DNA of 64,000 bases from Microglena sp. YARC. Taxonomy: Eukaryota > Chlorophyta > Chlorophyceae > Chlamydomonadales > Chlamydomonadaceae. The stretch is taken from the NCBI GenBank assembly GCA_022414725.1, contig CM039462.1:56998535-57062534 (forward strand). Direction: 5' to 3'. How positions within the stretch are numbered: position 1 is the first letter of the stretch; each line of letters begins with the position of its first letter. This document shows, in pieces, positions 17,221-31,899 of this stretch. A model generated the notes under the pieces. The model was not told the DNA's origin. It made no database searches and saw only the letters and a program-made list of their open reading frames with translations. The translations under genes and the position numbers were made by a program.

Positions 17221-19320
17221 CTCAGCTGGTGTTGTGTGGCAAATCAGTCCTACGTCAGATGGCACCATTCGCAATAATCCACTTTCGTATTTTAGGGGGG
17301 TAGAAGCTACCCAATCACCCATGTTTATACCAGCCATGTTTTCACCGCTGGAAATCTGCGTTGGGTAATCCCTGCATCAGGAAGGGGGGAGGAGGGGGGG
17401 GGGTCTTGGTCTTGGTCTCTTGGAACGAGAAGCGTGGTGCAGCCTAGAGGAGATATGAAACTAAGTTTCAAGTAAAAGCAAATGCTTTGCTCATGTGTCA
17501 GAGGTGTGTCTTATTTATTTATTTATGAATTTATTGTTTTTACTGCCGAAGACCGCGAGCAGCCAAATTTCTGGCTGAAGCTATGTGACCGAGTTCAAGT
17601 TCAAGTGTGTGCATCAGCAGAGTCTTTATTAGCATTCTAGCCAATCATCTTATGCAAACGTTGTTTATTCGGTCCCTACAACGATTGATAGAAATAGTGT
17701 GATGGAACTACCGCTAGTATGATGAACTACGCACTGCCATAGCCGCGAGTCCATCCTACTGATAGATCCATCTAAATGCCAAAAAAACAATCCAAACGTA
17801 GGAATTAATGATCATCAGGTCATTGTCACATAGAATTTTTGGTACACAGAGTCAAGCACATTTATACCGGTATCATACCTGGCCTCAGAAAATAATTGAC
17901 GTCGCAAAGTTATATAGATCATGGTGTGTTTCGCTGCCAGGGCCCCCATCCTTCATAGTGGGAAAGCTAAAGACCTCATTAGTAGTTGGTGGTGTTTTTG
18001 TTTTTTTCATTTGGGGGGGAATGGGTCGGTGCAAACAAGCCTGTTGTTGTGAATCGTAATTGATTCTGATTGACCTTCTAACCAAGGTACTATTCCAGGC
18101 TCTGGGCAGGTCCGAACAACGGAATGCTGGTGGGCAATATCACTCCCGAAAAAAAGGGTTGATGGGCCGGAGGGCCTTCGGGCCTGGGATGTAAACATGT
18201 GGCATATATTAATCCTGACTAGCGTTCAACCGCTGCAGTTCAAATCGCTGGCGGTTCAACCAGTCGGGGCGATAGGCGCGACCAGCTTCGATAGGCGCGA
18301 ACAGCTCAGTGTATCTTGAAATCATTGCATGCTAAGAACGATCAAGGCGATTCGGACAAGTCGAACTGTCAGAAAAATAGTAGGGTGCCCTGCGGTGGTC
18401 GGCCCAAGCCAAGGTGTGTCCGTTGAAGTGGCTGCGAGAAAGCGACGCATGTCGTGAGGGGCCAGGGTCAAGGCAAGAGTGGATACTCAGAGGCTGACAC
18501 AACCTGCTGACGTTTCACCCTCGACGGTCCTCGGAGTACTGAAGGGAAGGGAACGGGTTCTGACAAACTGAATTCCTGACAATTCCAACGGACTGTTCCC
18601 CCATCTCCGGCTTTATGGTCAACCGTTCTAACAGGCAATACAACTAACAATCTCATTTGCCAACCGTTTCTCTGTGATTTTCGACCATTCAGCGGTTGCC
18701 AACCCTTTTTTCGACCAATTTCTCCAATTTCTACAATGTCGGTTAATTAACCAACATTTCGACCATTTCCTCAGTTCCTATCGCATTGGTCAGCAGCCTA
18801 CTGAGGGCTGTACATAACTAGCTACGGTAGCTACATACACTTATATGCCTGCCTATCTCGATAGATAGGCATGCATTAGTGTATACGACTAGCGTTCAAA
18901 CCGCTGCCGTTCAATAAGTCGTCCCGTCCATAAGGCGTCATTCGTGCAGGTGTGACTGCTCCGGGTGTGGAATAATTACGGAGGCTCACCTATAGGCCAG
19001 TCTTCGTATATCACACATCTCTTCTCCATTTCATGGAAGTTGCACATGCTTTCAGATATTTATGTCGCAGATGGGGCGTGTTGGAAACACATAGATAAAG
19101 TGTGAGTTCTTGTTCAGAAAGGATGGTAAGAACCCTTAAGGACAACTTGGTGGGTTGTGAAGTCCAAGGGACAAGTTAGAAGAGAGTCATGGAACTGTAA
19201 TATTTGGCAAAGTTTAGGGATGTTATAGTTAGAAGAAAAGCTCTTACATTATGGGCCAGTGAAGCTCGGTCTTTAAAGAAAGACTCTCGGGGAGAGAGAC
19301 TCGTGTCTCCTATTTAACTA
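17221..19320. other. Unique DNA without a supported gene
   Basis: No frame with family or splice support was found. The tract GACTAGCGTTCAA-CCGCTG-C-GTTCAA occurs at about 18217 and again at about 18887. A hairpin with 9-bp arms TGCCTATCT/AGATAGGCA and loop CGAT lies at 18850-18871. From 19079 the sequence TGTTGGAAACACATAG, with a TATTTAA box at about 19311, resembles the start of a Copia-type LTR, but no partner LTR is seen. Confidence 0.5.
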
Positions 19321-19329
19321 GCTGTGCAA

Positions 19330-20784
19330 AAAAGCGCGGGCTGTAAGAGCCTACAAGCATTATCCTTAGGCGATACTTATGCGCATAGGACGCTGGCTGT
19401 AAGAGCCTATGAGCGGCGTAAAGCGCATTAATCGTTAGACAATACCTATGCGCATAGGACGCCGCCCGTGTAAGCGCCTTGGTATACGCATTATTGTTAG
19501 GGTCACAATACTTATGCGCATAGGACGCCGGCTGTAAGCGCCTATACGCATTATTGTTAGGCGATACATATGCGCATAGGACGCCGGCTGTAAGCGCCTA
19601 TACGCATTATTGTTAGATGATACTTATGCGCATAGGACGCCGGCTGTAAGCGCCTATACGCATTATTGTTAGGCGATACTTATGCGCATAGGACGCCGGG
19701 TGTAAGCGCCTATACGCATTATTGTTAGATGATAATTATGCGCAAGGACGCCGCGCTGTATTGTCGCCTCTAAGCATTATCGTTATGCAATACTTATGTG
19801 CATAGGACGCCGGCTGTAAGCGCCTATATGCATTATTGTTAGGCAATACTTATGGGCATAGGACCCCGGCTGTAAGCGTTTAAGCTATACGCATTATTGT
19901 TAGATGATACTTATGCGCATAGGACGCCGGCTGTAAGCGCCTCTAAGCATTATCGTTATGCAATACTTATGCGCATAGGACGCCGGCTGTAAGCGCACTA
20001 TACCATTATTGTTAGATGATACTTATGTGCAAAGGACGCGGGCTGTAAGCGCCTCTAAGCATTATCGTTATGCAATACTTATGTGCATAGGACGGCCGGC
20101 TGTAAGCGCCTATACGCATTATTGTTAGGCAATACTTCTATGCGCATAAGGACGCCGGCTGTAGCGCCTATACGCATTTCGATATGCATACCTTATGTGT
20201 ATAGGACAGCCGGCTGTAAGCGCCTATACGCATTATTGTTAGATGATACTTATGCGCATAGGACGCCGGCTGTAAGCGCCTATACGCATTATTGTTAGAT
20301 GATACTTATGCGCATAGGACGCCGGCTGTAAGCGCCTATACGCATTATTGTTAGATGATACTTATGCGCATAGGACGCCGGCTGTAAGCGCCTATACGCA
20401 TTATTGTTTAGATGATATTATGCGGAATAGGACGCCGGCTTGTAAGCGCACTCACATTATTGTTAGATGAATACTTAATGCGCATAGGACGCGTGTAAGC
20501 ACTATACGCATTATTGCTAGTAATATTATTGCGCTAGGACGGGGTCCGGCTGTAAGCGCCTATACGCATTATTGTTAGGCGATACTTGTATGCGCCTGAT
20601 CAGGACGCGCCGTCTGTAACGCGCCTATAACACAATATGATTGTTAGTGATACTTGTCATGCGCATAGGACGCCGGCTGTAAAGCCGGTCAATACGCATT
20701 ATTGTTTAGGCAATAGCTTTGCGCATAGGAGCTGGCTGTAGCGCTATATGCATTATCGTTAGATGAACTTTATGCGCATAGGAG
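19330..20784. repeat. 56-bp satellite, about 25 copies
   Basis: The unit is ACTTATGCGCATAGGACGCC, GGCTGTAAGCGCCTATACGC, ATTATTGTTAGATGAT; clean copies near 20248 and 20304 are exactly 56 bp apart. GATGAT and GGCGAT forms alternate in part. Copies near both ends carry many indels. The array runs into the assembly gap, so its true length is unknown. Confidence 0.95.
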
Positions 20785-21784
20785 NNNNNNNNNNNNNNNN
20801 NNNNNNNNNNNNNNNNNNNNNNNNNNNNNNNNNNNNNNNNNNNNNNNNNNNNNNNNNNNNNNNNNNNNNNNNNNNNNNNNNNNNNNNNNNNNNNNNNNNN
20901 NNNNNNNNNNNNNNNNNNNNNNNNNNNNNNNNNNNNNNNNNNNNNNNNNNNNNNNNNNNNNNNNNNNNNNNNNNNNNNNNNNNNNNNNNNNNNNNNNNNN
21001 NNNNNNNNNNNNNNNNNNNNNNNNNNNNNNNNNNNNNNNNNNNNNNNNNNNNNNNNNNNNNNNNNNNNNNNNNNNNNNNNNNNNNNNNNNNNNNNNNNNN
21101 NNNNNNNNNNNNNNNNNNNNNNNNNNNNNNNNNNNNNNNNNNNNNNNNNNNNNNNNNNNNNNNNNNNNNNNNNNNNNNNNNNNNNNNNNNNNNNNNNNNN
21201 NNNNNNNNNNNNNNNNNNNNNNNNNNNNNNNNNNNNNNNNNNNNNNNNNNNNNNNNNNNNNNNNNNNNNNNNNNNNNNNNNNNNNNNNNNNNNNNNNNNN
21301 NNNNNNNNNNNNNNNNNNNNNNNNNNNNNNNNNNNNNNNNNNNNNNNNNNNNNNNNNNNNNNNNNNNNNNNNNNNNNNNNNNNNNNNNNNNNNNNNNNNN
21401 NNNNNNNNNNNNNNNNNNNNNNNNNNNNNNNNNNNNNNNNNNNNNNNNNNNNNNNNNNNNNNNNNNNNNNNNNNNNNNNNNNNNNNNNNNNNNNNNNNNN
21501 NNNNNNNNNNNNNNNNNNNNNNNNNNNNNNNNNNNNNNNNNNNNNNNNNNNNNNNNNNNNNNNNNNNNNNNNNNNNNNNNNNNNNNNNNNNNNNNNNNNN
21601 NNNNNNNNNNNNNNNNNNNNNNNNNNNNNNNNNNNNNNNNNNNNNNNNNNNNNNNNNNNNNNNNNNNNNNNNNNNNNNNNNNNNNNNNNNNNNNNNNNNN
21701 NNNNNNNNNNNNNNNNNNNNNNNNNNNNNNNNNNNNNNNNNNNNNNNNNNNNNNNNNNNNNNNNNNNNNNNNNNNNNNNNNNNN
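20785..21784. other. Assembly gap of 1000 N
   Basis: Exactly 1000 N, a conventional placeholder. A 56-bp satellite ends at its left and the exon array starts at its right, so the junction between them is missing. Confidence 0.99.
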
Positions 21785-24700
21785 TGGTATCGATGCCAGC
21801 ATTCTTGAAGCAGAGTGAGCGCGTGGGTGAGGTTAGTTTTGCTGTTTTTTTTTGTTGTGACGAGGGCAACCGAGACGAAGCCTGACCACGTGCTGACCTA
21901 AATGAGCTGGAGAACCTCTGGTGTCAATGCTGCCCAAGCTCTTCCTGGTGAGTCTATCGATGCCAGCATTCCTTGAGCAGAGTGACGCGTGGGTGAACAG
22001 ACCAGACGTTGTTTTGGTTTGTTTTGTTTTTGTGACTGAGGTGCAACCGAGACCGAAGCCTGACACGTGCGACCTAAATGAGCTGAGAGAACTCGTGTCA
22101 ATGTGCTAAGGCTCTTCCCTGCTCTGAGTCGCTGTATCGATGCCAGCATTCTGACAGCCAGTGAGCGCCGGTGGTCGTGAAGGAGTTGTTTTGCGTTTTT
22201 TTTGTTTGTGACTGAGGTGCAACCGAGACGAAGCCGACACGTGCGACCTAAATGAGCTGAGAGAACCTCGGTGGTCAATGTGCAAGCCTTTCCCGTCTAG
22301 CGTCGTATCGAGCCAGCATTCTTGCAGGCAGGGTCTGATCGGCGTGTTGAAGGGTTGTTTGCGTTTTTTTTAGTGAATGAAGGTGCAACCGCAGAACGAA
22401 GCCTGACACGCTGCGATCCTAAGAATGACTTGAAACCTCGTGTCAATGTTGGCAAGGCTCTCCCTTCTTTTGAGGTCACCGTATCGATGCCAGCATTCTG
22501 AAGCAGTCGTGAAGCGACCTGAGTGAAAATAGGTTGTTTTTGCGGTTTTTTTTGTATTGTGACTTGAGATGCAAACCGAGACGAAGCCTCTACGTGCCGA
22601 CCTTAAATGAGCTGGAGAACCTCGTGGTCAATGTTGCCCAAGGCTCCCCTGTCTGAGGTCCGCAGCGTATCGATGCCGCTTTTCTTGAAGCAGCAGTGAC
22701 CGGCGCAGTGGGTGGAAGGTTTTGCGTTTTTTTTGTTTTGACTTGAGGTTGCAACCGAGACGAAGCCTGACACGTGCGACCTAAATGAGCTGGAAGAACC
22801 TTCGTGTGTCAATGTGCAAGCTCTTCCCTGTCTGAGTCCAGTATCGATGCCGCATTCTTGAGCAGACTCGGAGCGGCGGTGGTGAAGGGTTGTTTTGCGT
22901 TTTTTTGTTCGTGACTGAGCGTGCAACCGAGACGAAGCCCTGACACGTCGCGACCTAAATAGCTGAGAAGAACCTCGTGGTCAAGTGCAAGCTCTTCCCT
23001 GTCTGCAGTCAGATGGTATCGTTGCCAGCATTCTTGAGCAGGTTATGTGCGGCGGCGTGTGGCGTGAAGGGATTGTTTTGCGTCTTTTTTTGCTTTTTAC
23101 TGAGATGCAACCGAGACGATCAAAGCCTGACACGTGCGACCTAAAGAGCTGCGTAAACCTCCGTGGGTCAATGGCAAGGCTCTTTCCCTGTCTGAGGTCG
23201 AAAGTATCGTACGATGCCAGCATTCTTGAGCAGTACGTGAGCGGCGTGGGTGAGTTGATTTTGCGTTTTTTTGTTTGTGACTGAGGATGCAACCGCAGAC
23301 GAGACCTGACACGGCGACCAAATGAGCTGGGAGAACCTCGTCGTTCAATGGCAAGGCTACTTCCCTGTCTACGATTTCGGTATCGAGCCAGCATTCTGAG
23401 CGTGAGCGGCAGTGGGTGATAAGGTTGTTTTGCCGTTTTTTTTTGTTTGTGACTAGGTAGGCACCAGACGAAGCCTATGACAGTGCGACCTAAATGAGCT
23501 GTTTGAGAACCTCCGTGGTTCAAATGGTGCAAGCTCTCCTGTCTGAGCTGGGATCATGCCAGCATTCTTGAGCAGTGAGCCGGCTTGTGGTGAAGTTTGT
23601 TTTGCGTTTTTTTGTTTGACTGATATGCCAACCAAGACCGAAGCCTGAACGTGCGAGCCTAAATGAGCTGGAGAACCTCATGGGTCAATTGCTGCTAAGG
23701 GCTCTTCCCGTCTGATGTCAAATGGTATCGATGCCAGCATTCTTGAGCAGCTGTGAATCACGGCGGTGGTGAAGGGTTGTTTTTGCGTTATTTTTTGTTG
23801 TGACTGAGGTCAACCGCAGACGAAGCCCGACTACGTGCGACCTAAATGAGCTGGTGAGAACCTTGGTCAATGTGCAAGCTCTTCCCCTGTCTAGTCACGG
23901 TATCGATGCCAGCATTCTGAGCAGTGTGCAGCCGCGGTGGAGTAGATGAAGGGTTGTTTTGCGTTTTTTGTTTGTGACTGAGGTGCAACCGAGACGAGCC
24001 TCATCACGTGCGAACCAAAAGAAGCTGAGAGAACCTCGTGGTTCAATGTGCCAAGGCTCGTCCCTGTATAGTCTGGGTATCGACTCCAGCATTCTTTAGC
24101 AGGTGAGCGGCGGTGGGTGAAGTTGTTTTGCGTTTTTGTGTTTGTGACTAGAAATGCAACCAAACAAGCCTGAAACGTGGCGACTCTAAAATAGCTTGAG
24201 AACCTCGTCGGTCAATGTGCAAGGCTCTTCCTGTCTAGAGGTCTGTATCGATGCCAGCATTCTGAGCATGGGTAGCGCGTGGGTGAAGTTTTTGCTGTCT
24301 TTTTTTGTTTGCTGACTGAGGGCAACCGAACGAAGCCATGACACGTGCGACCCTAAATGAGTGGAGAACCTCGTGTATGTGCAAGGCTCTTCCCTGTTTC
24401 TGAGGTGTCCGGTATCGATGCCCAGCATCTTGAGCAGTTGAGCAGAGCGGTGATATCTCGATTGGGTGAAGGGTTTTTTGCGTTTTCTTTTTTGTTTGAT
24501 GACTGAGGTGCAACCGCAGACGAAGCCTGAACACGTGCGACCCTAATGAGGCTGAGAACCTCGTGGTCTCATGTGCAAGCTCTTCCCTGTCTTGAGGTCG
24601 GTATCGATGCCAGCTTCTTGAGCAAGTGAGCGCGTGGGTGTGAAGGGTTGTTTTGCGTTTTTTTTTTTTGTGACTGAGGTGCAACCGAGACGAAGCCTGA

Positions 24701-27700
24701 CAACATTTCACTTAAAATTCCAGTGCAAATCACAAAGTCCAACCGCCGACCGCAACTTAAACAATTAGGACATCTAGAGGCCCCCTCCTTCTATCGTGCA
24801 CCTAATAGCCCTGCGTCAGAACCCCTGTGGTCAATGCCCCCTTGCAAGGCTCTTCCCTGTCTGAGGACGGGTATCGATGCCAGGCATTCTTGAGCAGGTG
24901 CAGCGGCGTTGGGTGAAGGTTGTTTTGCGGTTTTTTTTGTCTTGTGACTGAGGTGCAACGAGACGAAAGCCTGACACGTGCGACCTAAATGAGCTGGAGA
25001 ACCTCGGTGGGTCAATCTGCTAGCTCTTTCCCTGTCTGCAGGTCAGCCCCTAGGTATCGATGCCCAGCATTCCTTGAGCAGGGTGTAAAGCGGCGGTGGC
25101 GTGAAGGGTTGTTGTGCCGTTTTTTTTGTTGTGACTGAGGTGCAACCGAGATCGAAGCCTGACACAGTGCGACCGAAATAGCTGGAGAACCTCGTTGGTC
25201 AATGTGCAGGCTCTTCCCTGTCTGAGGTCGGATATCGATTGCCAGCATTCTGAGCAGTGAGCGCAGGTGGCTGAAGGGGTGTTTTGCTTTTTTTTTTTGT
25301 TTGTGACTGAGATGCAACCAAGACGAGCCTGACACGTGCGACCTAAATGAGCTGGAGAACCTCGTGGTCAATGCTGCAAGCTGCTTCCCTGTTGAGGTCT
25401 GTTTACGATGCCAGCATCTTGAGCAGGTGCTAACGCGGTGGGGGTGAAGGGTTGTGTGCGTTTTTTTTTGTTTGTGACTGAGGTGCAACCGAGACGAAGC
25501 CTGACACGTGCGACCTAAATGAGCTGGGAGGACCTCCGTGTGTCAATGCAAAGGCTCTTCCCTGTCTGGAGGTCGCCGGTATCGATGCCAGCATTCTTGA
25601 CATGCTGAGCGTTCCCGTGCAGCGTTGAAGAGGTTGTTGTCGTTTTTTTGTTTGTGACGAGGTGCAACCGAGACGAAGCCTGACACCGTGCGACCTAAAT
25701 GAGCTGAAGAGACCTCTTGGTCAGATGTGCAAGGCTCTTCCCTGCTGAGTCGGTATCGATGCCAGCATTCATTGAGCAGGTGAGCCCCGGCGGTGGGTGA
25801 GGGTTGTTTTGCGAATTTTTTTGTTTTGACTGCAGGGTGCAACCGAGACGCAAGCCCGACTACGTGCGACGCAAATGAGCTGGAGAACCTCGTGGTCAAT
25901 GTGCAAGGCTCTTCTCCTGTCTTGATCAGAGGTATCGATGCCACCATTCTTGAGCGCAAGTGCCCTTGAGCTGAGCGTGGTGAAGTTGTTTTGCGTTTTT
26001 TGTTTGTGGACTGAGTGCAACCGAGACGAAGCCTGACACGTTAACATCCCAAGACACACCGTGCGACCCGAATGAGTGTGAGAACCTCGTTGCGCATGGG
26101 CCAAGACTCTTCCCTGATCTGAGTCAGGTATCGATTGCGCATTCTGAGCAGGTTGAGCGGCGTAGTGGGGTGAAGGTTGTTTTGCGTTTTTTTGTTTGTG
26201 ACTGAGTTGCAACGAGACGAAGCCTGGACACTGCGACCTAAATGAGCGAGAGAACCTCCGTGTCAATGTAGCAAGGCTCTTCCCTGTCTTGAAGTCTGGT
26301 TATCGATGCAGCATTCTGAGCAAGCCGGTGAGCGGCGGAGGGTGTGAAGCGTTGTTTTGCTTTTTTTTTTTGTTTGTGACTGAGATGCAACCAAAGACGA
26401 AGCCTGACACGTTGCGACCTAAATGGGTGGAGAACCTCGGTCAAATGTGCAAGCGCTCGTCCCCTGTCTGAGGTCTGGCTATCGATGCCAGCATTCTTGA
26501 GGCAGGTGAGCGCGGATGGCGTGAAGGCGTTGTTTTTTGGCGTTTTTTTGTTGTGACTATGTGCCAACCAGACGAAGGGCCTGACACGCTGGCGACCTAA
26601 ATGAGCTGGAGACACCTCTGTGGTCAATGTGCAAGGCTCTCCCTGTCTGAGTCAGGTTGGGGTATCGATGCCAGCATTCTTGAGCAGCTTGAGCGGCGGT
26701 GTCGTGAAGGGTTGTTTGGCGTTTTTTGTTAATTAGTGACCTGAGTGCAAACCGAGCACGAAGCCTGACACGTCACCTTAAATCGAGCTGGAGAAACTCG
26801 TGAGCAATTTGATTGCAAGGCTCTTCCCTGTTCTGAGGCTCCGCGGTATCGATGCCAGCATGTCTTGAGCAGGTACGGCGGTGTGAGATAAATTACACGC
26901 TTCTATAGTGGTGCCGGTGAAGGGTTGTTTTGCGTTTTTTTGTTTGTGACTAGGTGCACCGAGACGAAGCCCGACACGTGCGACCTAAATAGCTGGAGAA
27001 CCTAGTGGTCAATGTGCAAGGTCCTCTTCCCTGTCTGAGGTCTGTTCGATGCCAAGGCATGTCTGAGCAGCTGTGAGCGGCGGTGGGTGAAGGTTGTTTG
27101 CGGTTTTTTTGTTTGATGAGGTGCAACCGAGACGAAGCCTGGACCCGGCACCTAAATGAGCTGTGAGAACCTCTGTGCGTCAATGTGCAAGCTCTTCCCT
27201 GTCGAGGTCTGGTATCCGATGCCAGCATTGCTTGACAGGTGAGCGCGTGTGGTGAAGGGTTGTTTTGCGTTTTTTTTGTGACGAGTGCAACCCGAGACGA
27301 AGCCTTACAAGTGCGACCTAAATGAGCTGCTGAGAAACCTCGTGGTCAATGTGCCAAGGCTCTTTCCCTGTCTTGAGTCGACGTTTTATCGATTGCCAGC
27401 ATTCTTGAAGCAGTGACAGCGGGCGGTGGGTGAAGGGTTGTTTTGCGTTTTTTTTTGTTTGTGGACTGAGGTGCAACGACTACGAAGTCCCTGACACGTC
27501 GACCTAAATGAGCTGGAGAACCTCTGCGTGGTCATGTGCAAGGCTCTTCCCTGTCTAGAAGGTCCTACGTAAGTTTTATCAGATGCCAGCATTCTAGAGC
27601 GTGAGCCGGCGGATGGGCTGTAAGGGTTGTGTTGCGTTTTTTTGTTTGTCTGAGGTGCCAAACCGAGACAGCCCGACACGTGCGAACCTAAATGAGCTGG

Positions 27701-30700
27701 AACCTCGTGGGTCAATGATTGCAAGCTTTTCCCTGTCTGAGCGTTCCTGTATCGATGCCAGGCATCATTGAGCAGCGTGAGCGGCGGTGGGTGAAGGTAT
27801 TGTTTTGCGGTTTTTTTTTGTTGTGACTGAGGCCTTTGCACCGAACGAGCCTGAACACGTGCGACCTGAAATGAGCGTGTTGAAGAAAACCTCGTGGTCA
27901 AGTGTGACAACGGCTCTTCCCTGTCTACGGTCGTATCGATCCAGCATTCTTGAGCAGGTGAAGCGGCGTGGGTTGAAGGTTGTTTTGCGTTTTTTTTGTT
28001 TGTGACTGTAGTGCGAACCGCAGACGAAGCCGCACGCTGCGACCTGAAATGAGCTGGAGAACCTCGGTTCAATGTCAAGGCTCTCCCTGTTCTGAGGTCT
28101 ACACTGCGGTATCGATGCAGCATTCTTGAGCAGGTTGCAGCGACGGATTGGGAAGGGTTTTGTGTTGCGTTTTTTTTTGTATTTGACTGAGGGTTTGCAA
28201 CCGAGACGAAGCCCTAAATGAGCTGAGAACACCTCGTGCGTCAATGTGCAAGGCTCTTCCCTGGTCTGGAGGTCGGTATCGATGCCAGCATTCTTGCAGC
28301 ACGTGAGCGCGCGGGGTGAAGGGTTGTTTGCGTTTTTTTTGTTGGACTGAGTTGAACCGAGACGAAGACCCGACACGCGTGCGACCCTAGATGAGCTGGA
28401 GAACCTCGTGGTCAATGTGCAAGGCTCTTCCCTGTCTGAGGACTGGTACGATGGCCGGCATTCTTGAGCAGGTACGGCGGTGGGTGAAGGGTGTTTTGCG
28501 TTTTTTTTTCGTCTTGTGACTGAGGGCAACGAGACGAAGCCCACACGTGCACCTAAATGAGCTGTGGCAGAACCTCGAGTCGGTCAATGTGCAAGCTCTT
28601 CCTGTCTCCAGAGGTCACCGCCGGTATCGATAGCCGAGCATTCTGAGGCAGGTGAGCGGCGGTTGGGTGAAGGGTTGTTTGCGTTTTTTTTGTTTGGTGA
28701 CTTGAGGTGCAACCGAGACGAAGCCTGACACGTGCGAGCCTAATATTGAGCTGTGAGAACCCTCGTTGGTCAATGTGCAAGGCTCTTCCCTGTTGAGGTC
28801 GGTATCGATGCCCAGCATTTCTGAGCCAGTGAGCGGCGGTGTGCAAGCGTTGTTGGCGTTTTTTTTTTTTGACTGAGTGCAACCGAGACGAAAGCCTGGA
28901 CACTGGTGCGACCTAAATGAGCTGAGACCTTCTGGTCAATGTCCGCAAGGCTCTTCCCGTCTAGAGGTCGTGGTATCGATGCCAGCATCCTTGAGCAGTT
29001 GTTGTCGTGTGAGCGCGGTGGAGTGAAGGTTGTTTTGCGTTTTTTATGTTTGTACTGCAGTTGCAACCGAGACGACCCACACGTGCGAACCTAAATGACT
29101 GTGAAGAACCTCGTGGCGGTCAATGTGCAAGGCTCTTTCCCTGTCTGAGGTCTAGGTATCGATGCCAGCATTCTTGAGCAGTGAGCGCGGTGGTGAAGCG
29201 GTTGTTTGCGTTTTGGTTTGTTGTTGTGTGACTGAGGTCGTGCACCGAGACGAAGTCTCTATCTTCTGTTGCGACCTAAATCAGCTGGAGAACCTCGTTG
29301 GTCAAAATGTTTGCAAAGGCTCTTCCCTCGAGGTCGGTATCATGCAGCATTCTTGAGGCAGTGAGCGGGCGGTGGGTGAAGGGTTGTTTTCGTTTTTTTT
29401 GTTGTGACTGAGTGCAACCGAAGACGAAGCCTGGACACGTGCACCCTAAATGAGCTGGGAAGCCCGTTTCAATGCTGCAGGGCTCTTCCCTGTCTCGAGT
29501 CGGTATCGATGCCAGCATTCTGAGCAGAGTGAGCCGGCGTGGGTGAAGGTGTTTTGCGTTTTTTTTGTTATTTGTGACGAGGTGCAACCGAGACGAAGCC
29601 TGGACACGTGCGACGCTTAAATGAGCTGAGATAAAACCTCGGTGGTCATGTGCAAGCTCTTCCACTGTTCTGAGGTCGGTATCGATGCCAGCATTCTTGA
29701 GCAGGTGAGCGGCGGTGGCGTGAAGGGTGTTTTGCCGTTTTTTTTGTTTGTGACTTGAGGTGCAACCGAGACGAAGCCTGACCGTTAAATGAGCGGAGCA
29801 ACCTCGTTGGTCAATGTGCAAGCTCTTCCCTGTCTGAGGTTCTGTGTAGCGTCATCGATGCCAGCATTCTTGAGCAGCGTGAGCGGCGGTGGGGAAGGGT
29901 TGTTTTGCCTTTTTTTTTGTGGACTGAGGTTGGGCAACCGAGACGAAGCCTGACACGTTGCGACCTAAATGAGCGAGAACCTCGTGGTCAATGGTGCAAG
30001 GCTCTCCCTGTCTTGAGCGTCCTCCGGTATCGACCAGCATTCTGAGCAGGTGAGCGGCGGGGGTGAAAGCGGTTGTTTTGCGTTCTTTTTGTTTGTGACT
30101 GACGGTGCAACCGAGACGAAGCCTGACACGCGACCTAAATAGCTGTGAGAACCTCAGTGGTCAATGTGCAAGCTCTTTCCCTGTCTGAGGTCGGTACGAG
30201 CCAAGATTCTTGCAGAACGTGGAGCTGGCGGTGGTGAAGGCGTTGTTTTGCGTTTTTTTTGTTTTCTGAGGTGCAACCGAGACGAAAGCCCTGACACGTG
30301 CGCTAAATGAGCTGGAAACTCTGTGGTCAATGTGGCAAGCGCTCTTCCTGTCTGAGGTCCATTGTACGACTCCCGGCATTCTGAAGAGAGATCGGTTCAG
30401 CGGCGTCGTCGTGAAGGTTGTTTTGCGTTTTTTTTTGCTTTGTGACTGAGGTGCAACCGAGACAAAAGCCCTGACACGTGCGACCTAAATGAGCTGGAGA
30501 ACCTCCCCCGGTGGTCATATGTGCAAGGGCTCTTCCCTGTCTGAGGTCGGTATCGATGCCAGCATTCTTGAGCAGGTGAGCGGCGGTGGGTGAAGGGGTG
30601 TTTTGCGTTTTTTTTGTTTGTGACTGAGGTGCACCGGACGAAGCCTGACACGTGCGACCTATAAATGAGCTGGAATAACCTCAGTCAGTGGTCAATGTGC

Positions 30701-31899
30701 AAGGCTCTTCCGCTGTCTGAGGTCGCGTGTTATCGATGCCAGCATTCTTGAGTCAGAGTGAGCGGCGGTGGTGAAGGTTGTTTTGCGTTTTTTTTGTTCT
30801 GCGTGTGACTGAGGGGAACCGAGACGAAGCCTGACACGTGCGACCTAAATGAGCTGGAGAACCCTCGGTGGTCAATGTGCGAAGGCTCTTCCCTGTCTGA
30901 GGTCGGTATGAGCGATTGCCAGCATTCTTGAAGCAGCAATGTGAGCGGCGGTGGCGGTGAAGGGTTGTTTTGCGTCTTTTTTTGTTTGTTGACTGAGTGC
31001 ACCGACCAGACCGACGAAGCCCGAAGACCTGACACGTGCGACCTAAATGAGCTGGAGAACCTCGTGGGTCAATTGCAAGGCTCTTCCCTGTTGAGGTCGG
31101 TTATCCGATCATGCCAGCATTCTTGAGCAGGTGAGCGGCCGGTAGGGTGAAGGTTGTTTTGCGTTTTTTTTGTTTGTGACTGAGGTGCAACCGAATTGGG
31201 CGAAGCTAAGCTGACGTGCACCGTGCGACCGTAAATGAGCTGATCGAGAACTCGTGGTCCCCAATGTGCAAGGCTTCTTCCCTGTCTGAGGTCGGTATCG
31301 CAATGCCAGCATTCTTGAGCAGGTGAGCGGCGGTGGGTGAAGGGTTGTTTTGCGTTTTTTTTGTTTGTGACTGAGGTGCAACGAGACGAAGCCTGACACG
31401 TGCGACCTAAATGAGCTGGAGAACCTCGTGGTCAATGTGCAAGGCTCTTCCCATGTCGGATAGGTCCGGTACGATGCCCGAGATTCTTTGAGCCAGCGTG
31501 CCTCGCTGTGGTGATAGGGGTGTGTTTGGCGTTTTTTGTTTGTGTGAGATCAACTCAGAACGAGCCTGACACGTGCTGACCTAAATGACTGGAGAACCTC
31601 GAGTGGTCAATGCTGCAACCGGCCTCTTCTCCTGTCTTGAGGTCGGTATCGATGCCCAGCATTCTTGAGCAGGTGAGCGGCGGTGGGTGAAGGGTTGTTT
31701 TGCGTTTTTTTTTGTTTGTGACTGAGGTGCAACCGAGACGAAGCCTGACACGTGCGACCTAAATGAGCTGGAGAACCTCGTGGTCAATGTGCAAGGCTCT
31801 TCCCTGTCTGAGGGTGGTAATGATGCCGGTATCTTGAGCAGGTTGGGTGAAGGATTCTGTACTGGGTAGCACGTATGTAAAACATAACTAACTGACTAA

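Noticed and set aside
19079..19320. Possible LTR (TGTTGGAAACACATAG start, TATTTAA box)
   Set aside because: No second LTR, no primer-binding site and no polyprotein; kept only as a remark.
21898..31787. Many minus-strand frames of 60-260 codons containing SHKQKK and CWHRYR-like words
   Set aside because: They are the antisense of the tandem exon array; the plus strand has the splice sites and the EF-hand-like peptide.
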